A stretch of 64,000 bases of DNA. Origin: Magnetococcales bacterium. Its GTDB lineage: Bacteria; Pseudomonadota; Magnetococcia; Magnetococcales; Magnetaquicoccaceae. The position numbers and the translations under genes were made by a program. Where the stretch lies: positions 104,682-168,681 of the forward strand of contig JAANAU010000002.1 of the NCBI GenBank assembly GCA_011089965.1. The letters are read 5' to 3'. The notes under the pieces were generated by a model, which worked only from the letters and a program-made list of their open reading frames with translations, had not been told where the DNA came from and searched no databases. Positions 1 through 7,321 of the stretch are shown one piece after another (the stretch's first letter is position 1; each line of letters begins with the position of its first letter).

Positions 1-258
1 CCAACGCAGATGACCATCGGCAAAACGATCCGCCAGATCGCACAAGCGCCGCACAATATCCACGGTCACCTGACGGTGGGTGGCCGCCCGCACGGTGTAC
101 AACACATCGCCGCTGGCTGCGACATGTTTCAAGACTCCGGGTCTGGGCCGTTCATGATAGCGCCATTGTCCGTAATTCTTCCGGCTGACCGGATGCAGAA
201 ACTCATCCAAAGCATGGGGACCGTTTTCAATGGTTTTCCAGGTACGTTCAGTGGCCAT
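1..258 (-). CDS. dsrB: Dissimilatory sulfite reductase beta subunit, N-terminal part (runs off the left edge)
   Basis: The 86 codons present give a DsrB N-terminus with the family pattern IENGPH...FLHP...YGQWRYHE...GVLKHVA.SGD..YTVR. DsrB pairs with DsrA in the siroheme enzyme that interconverts sulfite and sulfide in the cytoplasm. The ATG at 258 has a good ribosome site (AAGGAG) about 9 nt upstream, and the gene follows dsrA by 61 nt in the same direction, the usual dsrAB order. The siroheme and ferredoxin parts lie outside the window. Whether the enzyme works in the reductive or the oxidative (rDsr) direction cannot be read from this fragment. Confidence 0.93.
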   Translation of the reverse strand, partial: MATERTWKTIENGPHALDEFLHPVSRKNYGQWRYHERPRPGVLKHVAASGDVLYTVRAATHRQVTVDIVRRLCDLADRFADGHLRW

Positions 259-319
259 GGGAACAACATCTCCTTCGCGAAAGATCCAACGATGAATACC
301 ATTCAGACACCTGCTCCGA

Positions 320-1564
320 TCAGGCCGCTTCCCGATCCGGATCCGCCGCATAGGGACCGGATTTGAAATACGGATTGTCACGGGGATGGGCAACCATCTC
401 CACAGTGGCCTCCAGTCCCACGGCATCCAGGAACTGCTGAATCCCCACCCGTTCGATACATTCGCCGATCCGTTCATGGTCCAGACCATTTTCCGACCAG
501 TAGTCGATCATGCGATCCACCAGTTCAATAAAGAGATCCACATCCTCATCGCTCTCCATCTTCATGAAGGGCACCATGACCGATCCCATCATGTTGCCCA
601 CCTTCAGATGGCCTTTGCCACCCACCAGCAAGGTGATGCCCCGATCATTTCCGGGGGAGAGCGCCTTGGGCATGACGTTCAGGCAGTGCATGCAGCGCAC
701 GCAGTTGCGATTGTCGATCACCATCTTCTGGCCTTGCAGGGTAATGGCCTGGGTCGGACAACGGGTGATGACATTGTTGACCAGATAATCCAGCCCTTTG
801 GCTGCAACAAACCTTTCCACTTCGGCATCATCGATCTGGATATCATCTCGCCAGGTGCCGATCACCGCATAGTCGCTGCGCTGAATGCTGTTCGTGCAAT
901 CATTGGGACAACCGGAAAATTTGAACTTGGCTTTATAGGGGAGTTGAGGCCGATGGGTGAGATCCGCGTAATAGGAGAGCACCTTCTCATGGACATGGAG
1001 CGTGTCATAACAGGCCTGTTCGCAACGGGCCGGCCCAATGCACGAGAGTCCGGTACGCACCGTGGCTCCGGCCCCTCCCAGATCCCACCCTTTTTGATTC
1101 AACGCATCAAAGCAGGCCTGCACATGTTCCGCCTTGATCCCTTGCAGTTGCAGATTGCCGGTCTGGCCATGCATGGAGATCAACCCGGAACCATATTTCT
1201 CCCAGATATCGCATACTTCACGCAGCGCCTTGGTACTGTAGTGCAGTCCGGGAGCAGGTTGAACCCGCATGGTATGAAACTCGGTTGCCTCGGGAAACCT
1301 GTCGCTGATCATGCTGTAACGACTGATGATCCCGGCCCCATACCCATGCACCCCCACCACACCCCCTTTCCAATACCCCATGCGCGTCTCATAGGAGTAG
1401 TTGAGTTGATCAAGCACGCCGCGCACCATGCTCTTGCCAGTACGCTGCGCACTCTCCTTGAACCCTTTGACAAAGCTCGGCCACGGGCCGCTCTCCAACT
1501 CATCGAGCATGGGAGTTGGATTCAACGCCATGACTGGCATCTTAGATTGTTCTTGCTCACGCAT
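320..1564 (-). CDS. dsrA: Dissimilatory sulfite reductase alpha subunit
   Basis: About 414 residues, the normal DsrA length. The family N-terminus LLDELE-like (MLDELESGPWPSFV) is followed by the siroheme/4Fe-4S cysteines: C.GPARC in the middle of the protein and FSGCPNDC about 40 residues later. An inserted ferredoxin domain follows, with CPTQAI and NCVRCMHCLNVMP. The ATG at 1564 has GGAG 8 nt upstream; in-frame ATG and GTG codons at 1570 and 1573 are less well placed. With dsrB downstream it forms the catalytic core of sulfite reductase. No dsrEFH, dsrC or dsrMKJOP gene lies in the visible DNA, so direction of catalysis is undecided. The upstream 290 bp is shared with the divergent hemerythrin gene. 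Confidence 0.96.
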   Translation of the reverse strand: MREQEQSKMPVMALNPTPMLDELESGPWPSFVKGFKESAQRTGKSMVRGVLDQLNYSYETRMGYWKGGVVGVHGYGAGIISRYSMISDRFPEATEFHTMRVQPAPGLHYSTKALREVCDIWEKYGSGLISMHGQTGNLQLQGIKAEHVQACFDALNQKGWDLGGAGATVRTGLSCIGPARCEQACYDTLHVHEKVLSYYADLTHRPQLPYKAKFKFSGCPNDCTNSIQRSDYAVIGTWRDDIQIDDAEVERFVAAKGLDYLVNNVITRCPTQAITLQGQKMVIDNRNCVRCMHCLNVMPKALSPGNDRGITLLVGGKGHLKVGNMMGSVMVPFMKMESDEDVDLFIELVDRMIDYWSENGLDHERIGECIERVGIQQFLDAVGLEATVEMVAHPRDNPYFKSGPYAADPDREAA

Positions 1565-1857
1565 CAGCATCACTCCATGGGTGTCAGTTGATAACCAGAG
1601 ACAATATTTATATTGATTTTTATTTTAAACTGCTGCCAACAGCGGGTTACATTTTAAAATAGATCTAACAGTATATCAGAAAGTTCCAATATTCAAGCAT
1701 CAATTTTATTGATATCACATTCAACCAGACTCGGTCAGCCGCATTGCCAGCAGGACAAAAATGTGCTTGCATTGCCATCCATTTCAGATTATCCATATTT
1801 ATATCTGACACAGACAGGATATGTTTATCCTCTTTTCATCCCTAAGGAAATGCCGCC
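1565..1857. promoter_or_regulatory. Divergent AT-rich intergenic region between dsrA and hemerythrin
   Basis: This 293-bp stretch separates two divergently transcribed genes and must carry both promoters. It is clearly more AT-rich than the flanking genes. It contains a 5-5-5 palindrome, ATCAATTTTATTGAT, at 1699-1713. The arm order is the reverse of an FNR box, so no regulator is assigned. No ORF or RNA gene is visible. Confidence 0.4.
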
Positions 1858-2304
1858 ATGTGGAAACCGGAATACAGCGTTGGCGTTGGCCCCATCGACG
1901 ATCAGCATCAACGATTGTTTCATCTGTTCGGACTGCTGATGGACTCCATCCACTCCGGGGAGACCGAATCGACTTTGGATCGCATTTTCGTACAGCTGCG
2001 CGGTTATGTGACCAGCCACTTTCGTTTCGAGGAACGACTGATGCGCAAGGCCGGCTATCCGGCACTGGAAGAGCATGAAGGGTTGCATGACAAGATCCGC
2101 GAAAACCTGTGCGAGTTTCGTTCCCAGTTCAACAAGGCCAGAGATGAGACCACCCGCAACCAGGTGGTGGATGCCGTGGTGGTATTCATGAATCAATGGC
2201 TGGTGGGACACATCCTGGGAGAAGATCAAAAATATATGCCGCACATGGACAATCCGGAGGTCCAGAAACTGGCCAGCGCATATTATCATGATGAAAAAGG
2301 GTGA
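1858..2304 (+). CDS. Bacteriohemerythrin
   Basis: A 148-residue single-domain hemerythrin. The non-heme di-iron ligand pattern is visible in order: DDQH near residue 17, HFRFEE near 65, H...H in EEHEGLHDK, and HILGEDQ near the C-terminus. Such proteins bind O2 reversibly and are used as oxygen carriers or sensors in microaerobes. The start has AAGGAA 8 nt upstream. It lacks a signal peptide, so it is cytoplasmic. Its position opposite dsrA suggests, as inference, oxygen handling near the oxygen-sensitive sulfite reductase. Confidence 0.93.
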   Translation: MWKPEYSVGVGPIDDQHQRLFHLFGLLMDSIHSGETESTLDRIFVQLRGYVTSHFRFEERLMRKAGYPALEEHEGLHDKIRENLCEFRSQFNKARDETTRNQVVDAVVVFMNQWLVGHILGEDQKYMPHMDNPEVQKLASAYYHDEKG

Positions 2305-2616
2305 TTTATTTTCAGTAACAACATCTTAAATCGTCAAACACCTCGCCTGCCACACTCAAAACATCCCCTCCGAGCACGCCTCCAGAGTGCAAGCCATGGC
2401 ACCCGAATGCAGAATCAGTTGCATTATGGGCACAAATATGGCACGATAGGATTATTTCTGTTAATGATTATTTACTCTGTCAATCCATTGACAGAGTATT
2501 GTGATGACCATTGATCCCAAGTCAATTCGGGCGATTCGACTGACAGGTGTTGTCCGTTGGTGGAGGTGATTTCTGAAGTTTCATACCCGTAGCAACCCAT
2601 AATCAAGAGGTGCCAA
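2305..2616. other. 312-bp intergenic region upstream of the SHP cytochrome
   Basis: No convincing gene is seen. The notable content is the perfect inverted repeat at 2473-2498. A TTGAT...GTCAA element at 2510-2524 has only loose FNR-box similarity, with one mismatch and 5-nt spacing. The region probably holds the cytochrome promoter. Confidence 0.4.
2473..2498. promoter_or_regulatory. Perfect 12-bp inverted repeat, probable operator or hairpin
   Basis: Arms TACTCTGTCAAT and ATTGACAGAGTA are exact reverse complements separated by two bases (CC). The repeat lies about 120 bp before the SHP cytochrome start and has no T-run behind it. It therefore looks more like a dimeric regulator site than a terminator. 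Confidence 0.5.
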
Positions 2617-3072
2617 ATGAAGAAAACATCTTTAATTACCTTTGCGCTGTGCGCACTGATCGGATTCTCTGCCCACGCAGACAAAGACGATCAGGGCAAT
2701 CTGACCGCCGAGGAGAGAGAGAGTGTGGCAAACCTTCTCGCCAGAGAGTATGCAGCCTTGGCACAACAGTCGGATCCGAAAGCCATTCTGTCCGCAGAAG
2801 CCGGACGCGCTTTTTACCTCAAAAAGGTCACTGTGGAAGGCAAAGAGGCCTCCTGCGCCAGTTGTCACACGGACAATCCCAAAGAGACCGGCAAACATAC
2901 GGAGACCGGCAAACCGATCAAACCCCTGGCCATTCGTGCCAATCCGGAACGGTTCACCAATCGTGACAAGACCGAGTCCAATTTCGCCAAGCACTGCCGT
3001 GAACTGTATGGCAAGGACTGTTCTCCCAAAGACAAAGGCGATTACCTGATGTATCTTCTGACCCTGAAGTAA
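2617..3072 (+). CDS. SHP-type (DUF1924) monoheme cytochrome c, periplasmic
   Basis: 151 residues with a Sec signal peptide (MKKTSLITFALCALIGFSAHA) and a single heme site CASCH near residue 86. The heme site is followed by the SHP/DUF1924 signature TGK.I.PLA...NP.RFT and a C-terminal CREL...DCS..DKGDYL. Sphaeroides heme proteins are oxygen- and NO-binding class I cytochromes, often reduced by a DHC diheme/cytochrome b pair. Here no DHC is adjacent, and the next gene downstream is the large membrane redox fusion. GAGG lies 6 nt before the ATG. Expression may be governed by the inverted repeat upstream. Confidence 0.85.
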   Translation: MKKTSLITFALCALIGFSAHADKDDQGNLTAEERESVANLLAREYAALAQQSDPKAILSAEAGRAFYLKKVTVEGKEASCASCHTDNPKETGKHTETGKPIKPLAIRANPERFTNRDKTESNFAKHCRELYGKDCSPKDKGDYLMYLLTLK

Positions 3073-3092
3073 CGTCAACCTTCCTTTGCAAA

Positions 3093-3142
3093 ATCTCCAG
3101 ACATCGGTCATGGCAGGCGCATCCGGATGTCTGGAGATCTTT
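3093..3142 (+). terminator. Hairpin between SHP cytochrome and the redox fusion gene
   Basis: ATCTCCAGACATC (3093-3105) and GATGTCTGGAGAT (3126-3138) form a perfect 13-bp stem with a 20-nt loop, followed only by CTTT. It is a weak Rho-independent terminator or an attenuator/mRNA-end hairpin. It lies 26 nt before the next start codon. Confidence 0.5.
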
Positions 3143-3167
3143 CCCCACGATGGAATCGTGACTGTGC

Positions 3168-6100
3168 ATGGTTGAGCATCATCACATCGCAATCATCGGT
3201 GCCGGACCTGCCGGCATGTCGGCTGCTGCACATGCTGCCGAACTCGGCATTGATCATATCCTGCTCGATTCCGCCCCACACATTGCCAATACCATTCATC
3301 GCTATCAAAGCCGAAAACGGGTGATGGATGAACCGGCACGCCTGCCGTTGCGCAGTACGCTGCGCTTTGCCACCGGCCTGCGCGAACAGATTCTGGAAAA
3401 CTGGCAACACGACCTCACCGCCCAACAGGTTCAAGTACGCACCGGGACAACCGTCACCGGAATCCGTGGACAACGGGGAGATTTCCAGATCCGGTTGTCA
3501 ACAGGTGCCATGCTGACCGCTGCCCATGTGGTCCTCGCCATCGGCATACAAGGCAACATCCGCCGGTTGACCATACCGGGTGCCGAGTTGCCGGAGGTGC
3601 AATACGAACTGGAAGAGCCGGATGCCTTCCAGCATCAGACCATCGTGGTGATCGGTGACGGCGATGCCGGTGTGGAGAACGCGCTGGCACTGGCGCACCA
3701 GAACCGGGTGATTCTCCTCAATCGCAAAGAAGAGTTCAGCAATTGCACGCTGGCCAATCTGGATCTGCTGATGGAGGCGGTGACCGCACAAAAAGTCGAA
3801 ACGCGCATCAGCACCACCACACAACGCATCGTCGCACTCTCCCAGGATCCATTCCCCGTGGCCCTGGAGGTGGTCACCCCACAAGGGCACGAACAGATCA
3901 AGTGTCATCGCATCATCGTCCGCATTGGTGCCACGCCACCCCGTCAGTTGGTGGAAAGCTTCGGTGTCCGCTTTCCCAATGCCGACCCGGTGGCAGTGCC
4001 GCAGTTGTCCGACACCTACGAATCGAACGTCCCGGGACTGTACATCATCGGCGCACTGGCCGGATATCCTTTGATCAAGCAGGCGATGAATCAGGGATAC
4101 GAGGTCATCGAATATATTCTTGGCAATACCATCGAACCGGCGGACGAGGGGTTGTTGTGGGAGAAATTCTCTGGCATTCCGGGTGTGGAGTCGGTGCGTG
4201 CCGGGATTGCGCTGCTCCAGAACCATCAACCGCTGTTGACGGATCTCACCACCCTGCAACTGCGCGAATTCATGCTCGACAGCACCATCCAGGTCCATCC
4301 ACCCGGCGAGGTGGTCTTTGAACAAAACGACTACAGCAACAGTTTTTTCAGCATTCTGCAAGGTCGTGTCAGCATCAACATCACCAAAGAGGATGGCACC
4401 AAGGCGGTTTTCACACTCTCCCAGGGCCACTTCTTTGGCGAAATGGGACTCTTGTCCGGTCGCCGTCGGACCGCCACGGTGATCACGGAAGAGCAGTGCG
4501 TGCTGGTGGAGACGCCGCGTCGTTCCATGCTCAAGTTGCTGAGCGTGGTCGAAAGCGTACAACGCAAACTCGACGAGGTGTCACTCCGGCGCATCGTCCA
4601 ACAATTGGACAGCTCGCTGGCACCCAACGAACTGGAGTATCTCGTTCAGGATGCGCAGTTCAAACCGTTTGCCATTGGAGAGGTGATCTTTCGTGAAGGC
4701 GATACGGCAGACGGACTCTATCTGATCCGGCGCGGCTCGGTATCAGTCTCCCGGCAGGTCTCGGGAAAAGAGGTGGTATTGGCCTATCTGTCTGCCGGCA
4801 ACTATTTCGGGGAGATGGCCCTGGTCTCCGATGCCCCGCGCTCGGCCACGATCACGGCAGCAGCCCCCACGGAAGTGATCCTGCTGACAGCGGAACGATT
4901 CAAGGCGGTGATCGCACGCAACGCCTCGATGCGCAACAAGGTGGAAACGCGCTATCTGGATCATGTCGGCAACACGGAATCGATGACCTCGTCCGAATCC
5001 AGCGGCTGGATGAACTTCCTGTTCGACCAGGGTGTGGGCAATGCGACCAATCTGTTGCTGATCAACTATGCCCTCTGCATCCGCTGCGACAACTGCGCCG
5101 TGGCCTGTGCCAACGTGCATGACGGCATCTCACGTTTGCATCGTGAATCCGGCATGACCTACGAACAGATGCATCTGCCCACCTCCTGCCGCCATTGCGA
5201 ACACCCCTATTGCATGAAGAACTGTCCGCCGGATGCGATCCATCGTTCCATCAACGGCGAGGTTTTCATCAGCGACCGCTGCATCCATTGCGGCAATTGC
5301 CAACGCCACTGTCCCTATGGCGTGATCCAGGCCGCCACCAGAAAACCGTTCCGCCCCCCCGGCATCTGGCAGATCCTTTCAGGAGGCCAGGAAAAAACGG
5401 TCGATCCTCCGACACAGGAGGAGAACACCGAAGAGTCGAAGATGTACGTCAAGTGCGACATGTGCAAGGAGATCCTCGGCGGGGCGGCCTGCATTCGCGC
5501 ATGTCCGACAGGTGCTGCCATGCGGGTCACTCCGGAACGCTACTTCGAGGATCTGACCAGTTGGGCCACCGAAAGCATGAGTGCGATGCAAGCGCGCTCC
5601 TTCCTCCACTACAAGAATTTCCGTTATCTCCTTTTTTCCGGTCTGCTGGTGGCACTGGCCACCACCGCGTATCTGACCGTCGATCCTGGGGGATCGGGAC
5701 ACCATGGCGGAACCTGGCTCGGTTATGTGCTGGGCAGCATCTCCATGCTGCTGCTCTTGTTGCATATCGGATATGGCCTGCGCAAACGGCTTGCTCCCAG
5801 AGTTCCGAACCGACGGAGCATGCGCACGGTCAACATGGCGGCCACACCTCCCTTGCGCACACAGGAACGCCGCAGAGCGCGTACCAAAGAGTCCTGGCGT
5901 TTCGGCGGAACATTGCAGGGGTGGCTGTCTGCCCATGTCTATCTGGGCATCGCACTGCTCATCCTGGCCTCCCTGCATGCCGGTTTCCATGTCGGATGGA
6001 ACGTGCATACGCTGGTGTATGTCATGTTGTGGCTGGTGGCCCTTTCCGGGGGTTACGGAACCTTTGTATACCTGTATTATCCCAAACGGATCACCAAAAA

Positions 6101-6524
6101 CTTGAACAATTCCACTCTGGATGGCGTTCTGAAAGAGATTCAGCAACTCGACGCAACGATCAGGCAACGCGCCCTGGATCTGCCGGATGCCGTCCATGCG
6201 GTGATTGCCCAGTCACGACTCAAGACACGCATCGGCGGAAATCTCTGGCAACAGATCAGCGGCATCCAGAAGCACTGCCCAACCGCAGCTGCGGTAGACC
6301 ATCTGAAACAGGCCGGGCTGGATCCCGCTCTGGAGGATCGGAAAAAACAGGTCCGCGAGTTGTATTATCTCTGCCTCAAGAAGAAAATGCTCGTTGCCAG
6401 GGCCAGGAGAGATGTGGCGATGCGCGCCCGCATGCAGTTCTGGCTCTATCTCCATACGCCGTTGTCCATCGCACTGCTGGCCGCGCTTTTTGTCCATATC
6501 TGGGCCATATACTTCTATTGGTGA
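3168..6524 (+). CDS. Five-part fusion: FAD/NAD(P) oxidoreductase, two cyclic-nucleotide-binding domains, 4Fe-4S ferredoxin, membrane domain
   Basis: 1118 residues. Residues 1-330 are a thioredoxin-reductase-like flavoprotein with GAGPAG near 11 and a second dinucleotide fold (VVIGDGDAG) near 160. Residues about 355-470 and 490-600 are two CNB/CAP-like domains, each with an FGEM.L phosphate-binding cassette. Residues about 630-780 carry HybA/DmsB-like 4Fe-4S clusters (CIRCDNCAVAC, CRHC.HPYCMKNCP, CIHCGNCQRHCP, CDMC). Residues about 815-1118 contain five predicted membrane helices with several helix-embedded histidines, reminiscent of b-heme membrane cytochromes. The domain order suggests ligand-gated electron flow between NAD(P)H or FAD, Fe-S centres and the quinone pool. 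That is inference; I know no characterised enzyme with this layout. No strong ribosome site is seen at the ATG. Confidence 0.88.
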   Translation: MVEHHHIAIIGAGPAGMSAAAHAAELGIDHILLDSAPHIANTIHRYQSRKRVMDEPARLPLRSTLRFATGLREQILENWQHDLTAQQVQVRTGTTVTGIRGQRGDFQIRLSTGAMLTAAHVVLAIGIQGNIRRLTIPGAELPEVQYELEEPDAFQHQTIVVIGDGDAGVENALALAHQNRVILLNRKEEFSNCTLANLDLLMEAVTAQKVETRISTTTQRIVALSQDPFPVALEVVTPQGHEQIKCHRIIVRIGATPPRQLVESFGVRFPNADPVAVPQLSDTYESNVPGLYIIGALAGYPLIKQAMNQGYEVIEYILGNTIEPADEGLLWEKFSGIPGVESVRAGIALLQNHQPLLTDLTTLQLREFMLDSTIQVHPPGEVVFEQNDYSNSFFSILQGRVSINITKEDGTKAVFTLSQGHFFGEMGLLSGRRRTATVITEEQCVLVETPRRSMLKLLSVVESVQRKLDEVSLRRIVQQLDSSLAPNELEYLVQDAQFKPFAIGEVIFREGDTADGLYLIRRGSVSVSRQVSGKEVVLAYLSAGNYFGEMALVSDAPRSATITAAAPTEVILLTAERFKAVIARNASMRNKVETRYLDHVGNTESMTSSESSGWMNFLFDQGVGNATNLLLINYALCIRCDNCAVACANVHDGISRLHRESGMTYEQMHLPTSCRHCEHPYCMKNCPPDAIHRSINGEVFISDRCIHCGNCQRHCPYGVIQAATRKPFRPPGIWQILSGGQEKTVDPPTQEENTEESKMYVKCDMCKEILGGAACIRACPTGAAMRVTPERYFEDLTSWATESMSAMQARSFLHYKNFRYLLFSGLLVALATTAYLTVDPGGSGHHGGTWLGYVLGSISMLLLLLHIGYGLRKRLAPRVPNRRSMRTVNMAATPPLRTQERRRARTKESWRFGGTLQGWLSAHVYLGIALLILASLHAGFHVGWNVHTLVYVMLWLVALSGGYGTFVYLYYPKRITKNLNNSTLDGVLKEIQQLDATIRQRALDLPDAVHAVIAQSRLKTRIGGNLWQQISGIQKHCPTAAAVDHLKQAGLDPALEDRKKQVRELYYLCLKKKMLVARARRDVAMRARMQFWLYLHTPLSIALLAALFVHIWAIYFYW

Positions 6525-6570
6525 GCCGGACGATACCAGCATTAAAGCATCTCGAAAATTATAATAAAAA

Positions 6571-6921
6571 TCATTTATTTCCCAGATCGGCTGGGCGCAG
6601 CAATTGGATGACACACATCACCAAATCCACGAACACGGTATGATGCAACTGCCCCGCCACCACAGCGAACAGGGACTCGTGTGCCGTGAACAGTTTGCCA
6701 GGACGCGCATAGCTGATGCGTTGCAACCCACCGAATGCAAAACCTTCCTGACGCAACTCTACCGCCAACAGGTCTGCATAGGGATTACTGGTGATCTGAC
6801 TCAAGACCCAATCGCCACGTCCCGCATAAGCCAGTATCACGGCTGGACGGTACTTGCTGCGACTCAGATCCGAAAACGGAAATGGCAACAAGATCACTTG
6901 ACCGGTTGCAAATGTCCCCAT
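6571..6921 (-). CDS. PemK/MazF-like growth-inhibitor toxin
   Basis: 116 residues starting MGTFATGQVILLPFPFSDL, with the MazF/PemK core F.FSDLS.SK.RPAVIL and a C-terminal hydrophobic tail. MazF-type toxins are usually mRNA endoribonucleases. The start at 6921 lies inside the 3' end of the upstream antitoxin gene (28-nt overlap), typical of a toxin-antitoxin operon with the antitoxin first. An upstream in-frame ATG at 6948 is possible but would lie deeper in the antitoxin. Enzymatic activity is inferred from family only. Confidence 0.78.
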   Translation of the reverse strand: MGTFATGQVILLPFPFSDLSRSKYRPAVILAYAGRGDWVLSQITSNPYADLLAVELRQEGFAFGGLQRISYARPGKLFTAHESLFAVVAGQLHHTVFVDLVMCVIQLLRPADLGNK

Positions 6922-7115
6922 GCTGCATCCTCTTCTGGCCGATCCCAATCTTGAGACAATGCCGTCTCGGCAAAATGGAGCAATGCCCTGGAACCCTCGT
7001 CAGGCACAGACTCCAACACGGTGACGATCGCCCGGCAAGGAGCGGATAACCGTACCGGCTCCAACAGACGCACCTGCCCATGAACATCGATGTGCGCTTC
7101 ATACGTCTGCATCAT
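6894..7115 (-). CDS. Antitoxin of the MazF-like pair
   Basis: 73 residues: an N-terminal AbrB/DUF2281-like strand region (MMQTYEAHIDVHGQVRLLEP) and a C-terminal acidic tail with DWDRPEEDAAW, the kind of segment that docks on a MazF partner. AAGGAG lies 7 nt before the ATG at 7115. It overlaps the toxin by 28 nt. Such antitoxins normally bind their own promoter, and 206 bp of non-coding DNA upstream is available for this. Confidence 0.75.
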   Translation of the reverse strand: MMQTYEAHIDVHGQVRLLEPVRLSAPCRAIVTVLESVPDEGSRALLHFAETALSQDWDRPEEDAAWGHLQPVK

Positions 7116-7321
7116 GACTCCTCTCCTTCCCGATCCATACATTGACCATGCCGTAGCGCGTCCAGCCATCTGCTTGCATTGTCATGATACGGCATCCGGA
7201 TCCAAAAAAACAATCAACCGGTCATGCCCCACATTGAGCACCGGATTTCGACTGTTCCAGGTTCACTTGACGAACACGGAGAAAGGTTGTATTCAACCTC
7301 ATATGCCTTGAAACCACGCCG

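Noticed and set aside
10-366. Open frame on the plus strand
   Set aside because: It is antisense to dsrB, whose DsrB-like protein on the other strand is clear.
386-1591. 401-codon open frame on the plus strand
   Set aside because: It mirrors dsrA on the other strand and has no recognisable protein features.
1699-1713. Possible FNR/Anr box
   Set aside because: The half-sites are in the reverse order (ATCAA..TTGAT), so it is noted only as a palindrome.
2510-2524. TTGAT-N5-GTCAA as an FNR site
   Set aside because: Spacing is 5 rather than 4 and one arm has a mismatch; too weak to claim.
3498-4562. 354-codon minus-strand frame
   Set aside because: It is antisense to the flavoprotein/CNB part of the fusion gene and has no domain signal.
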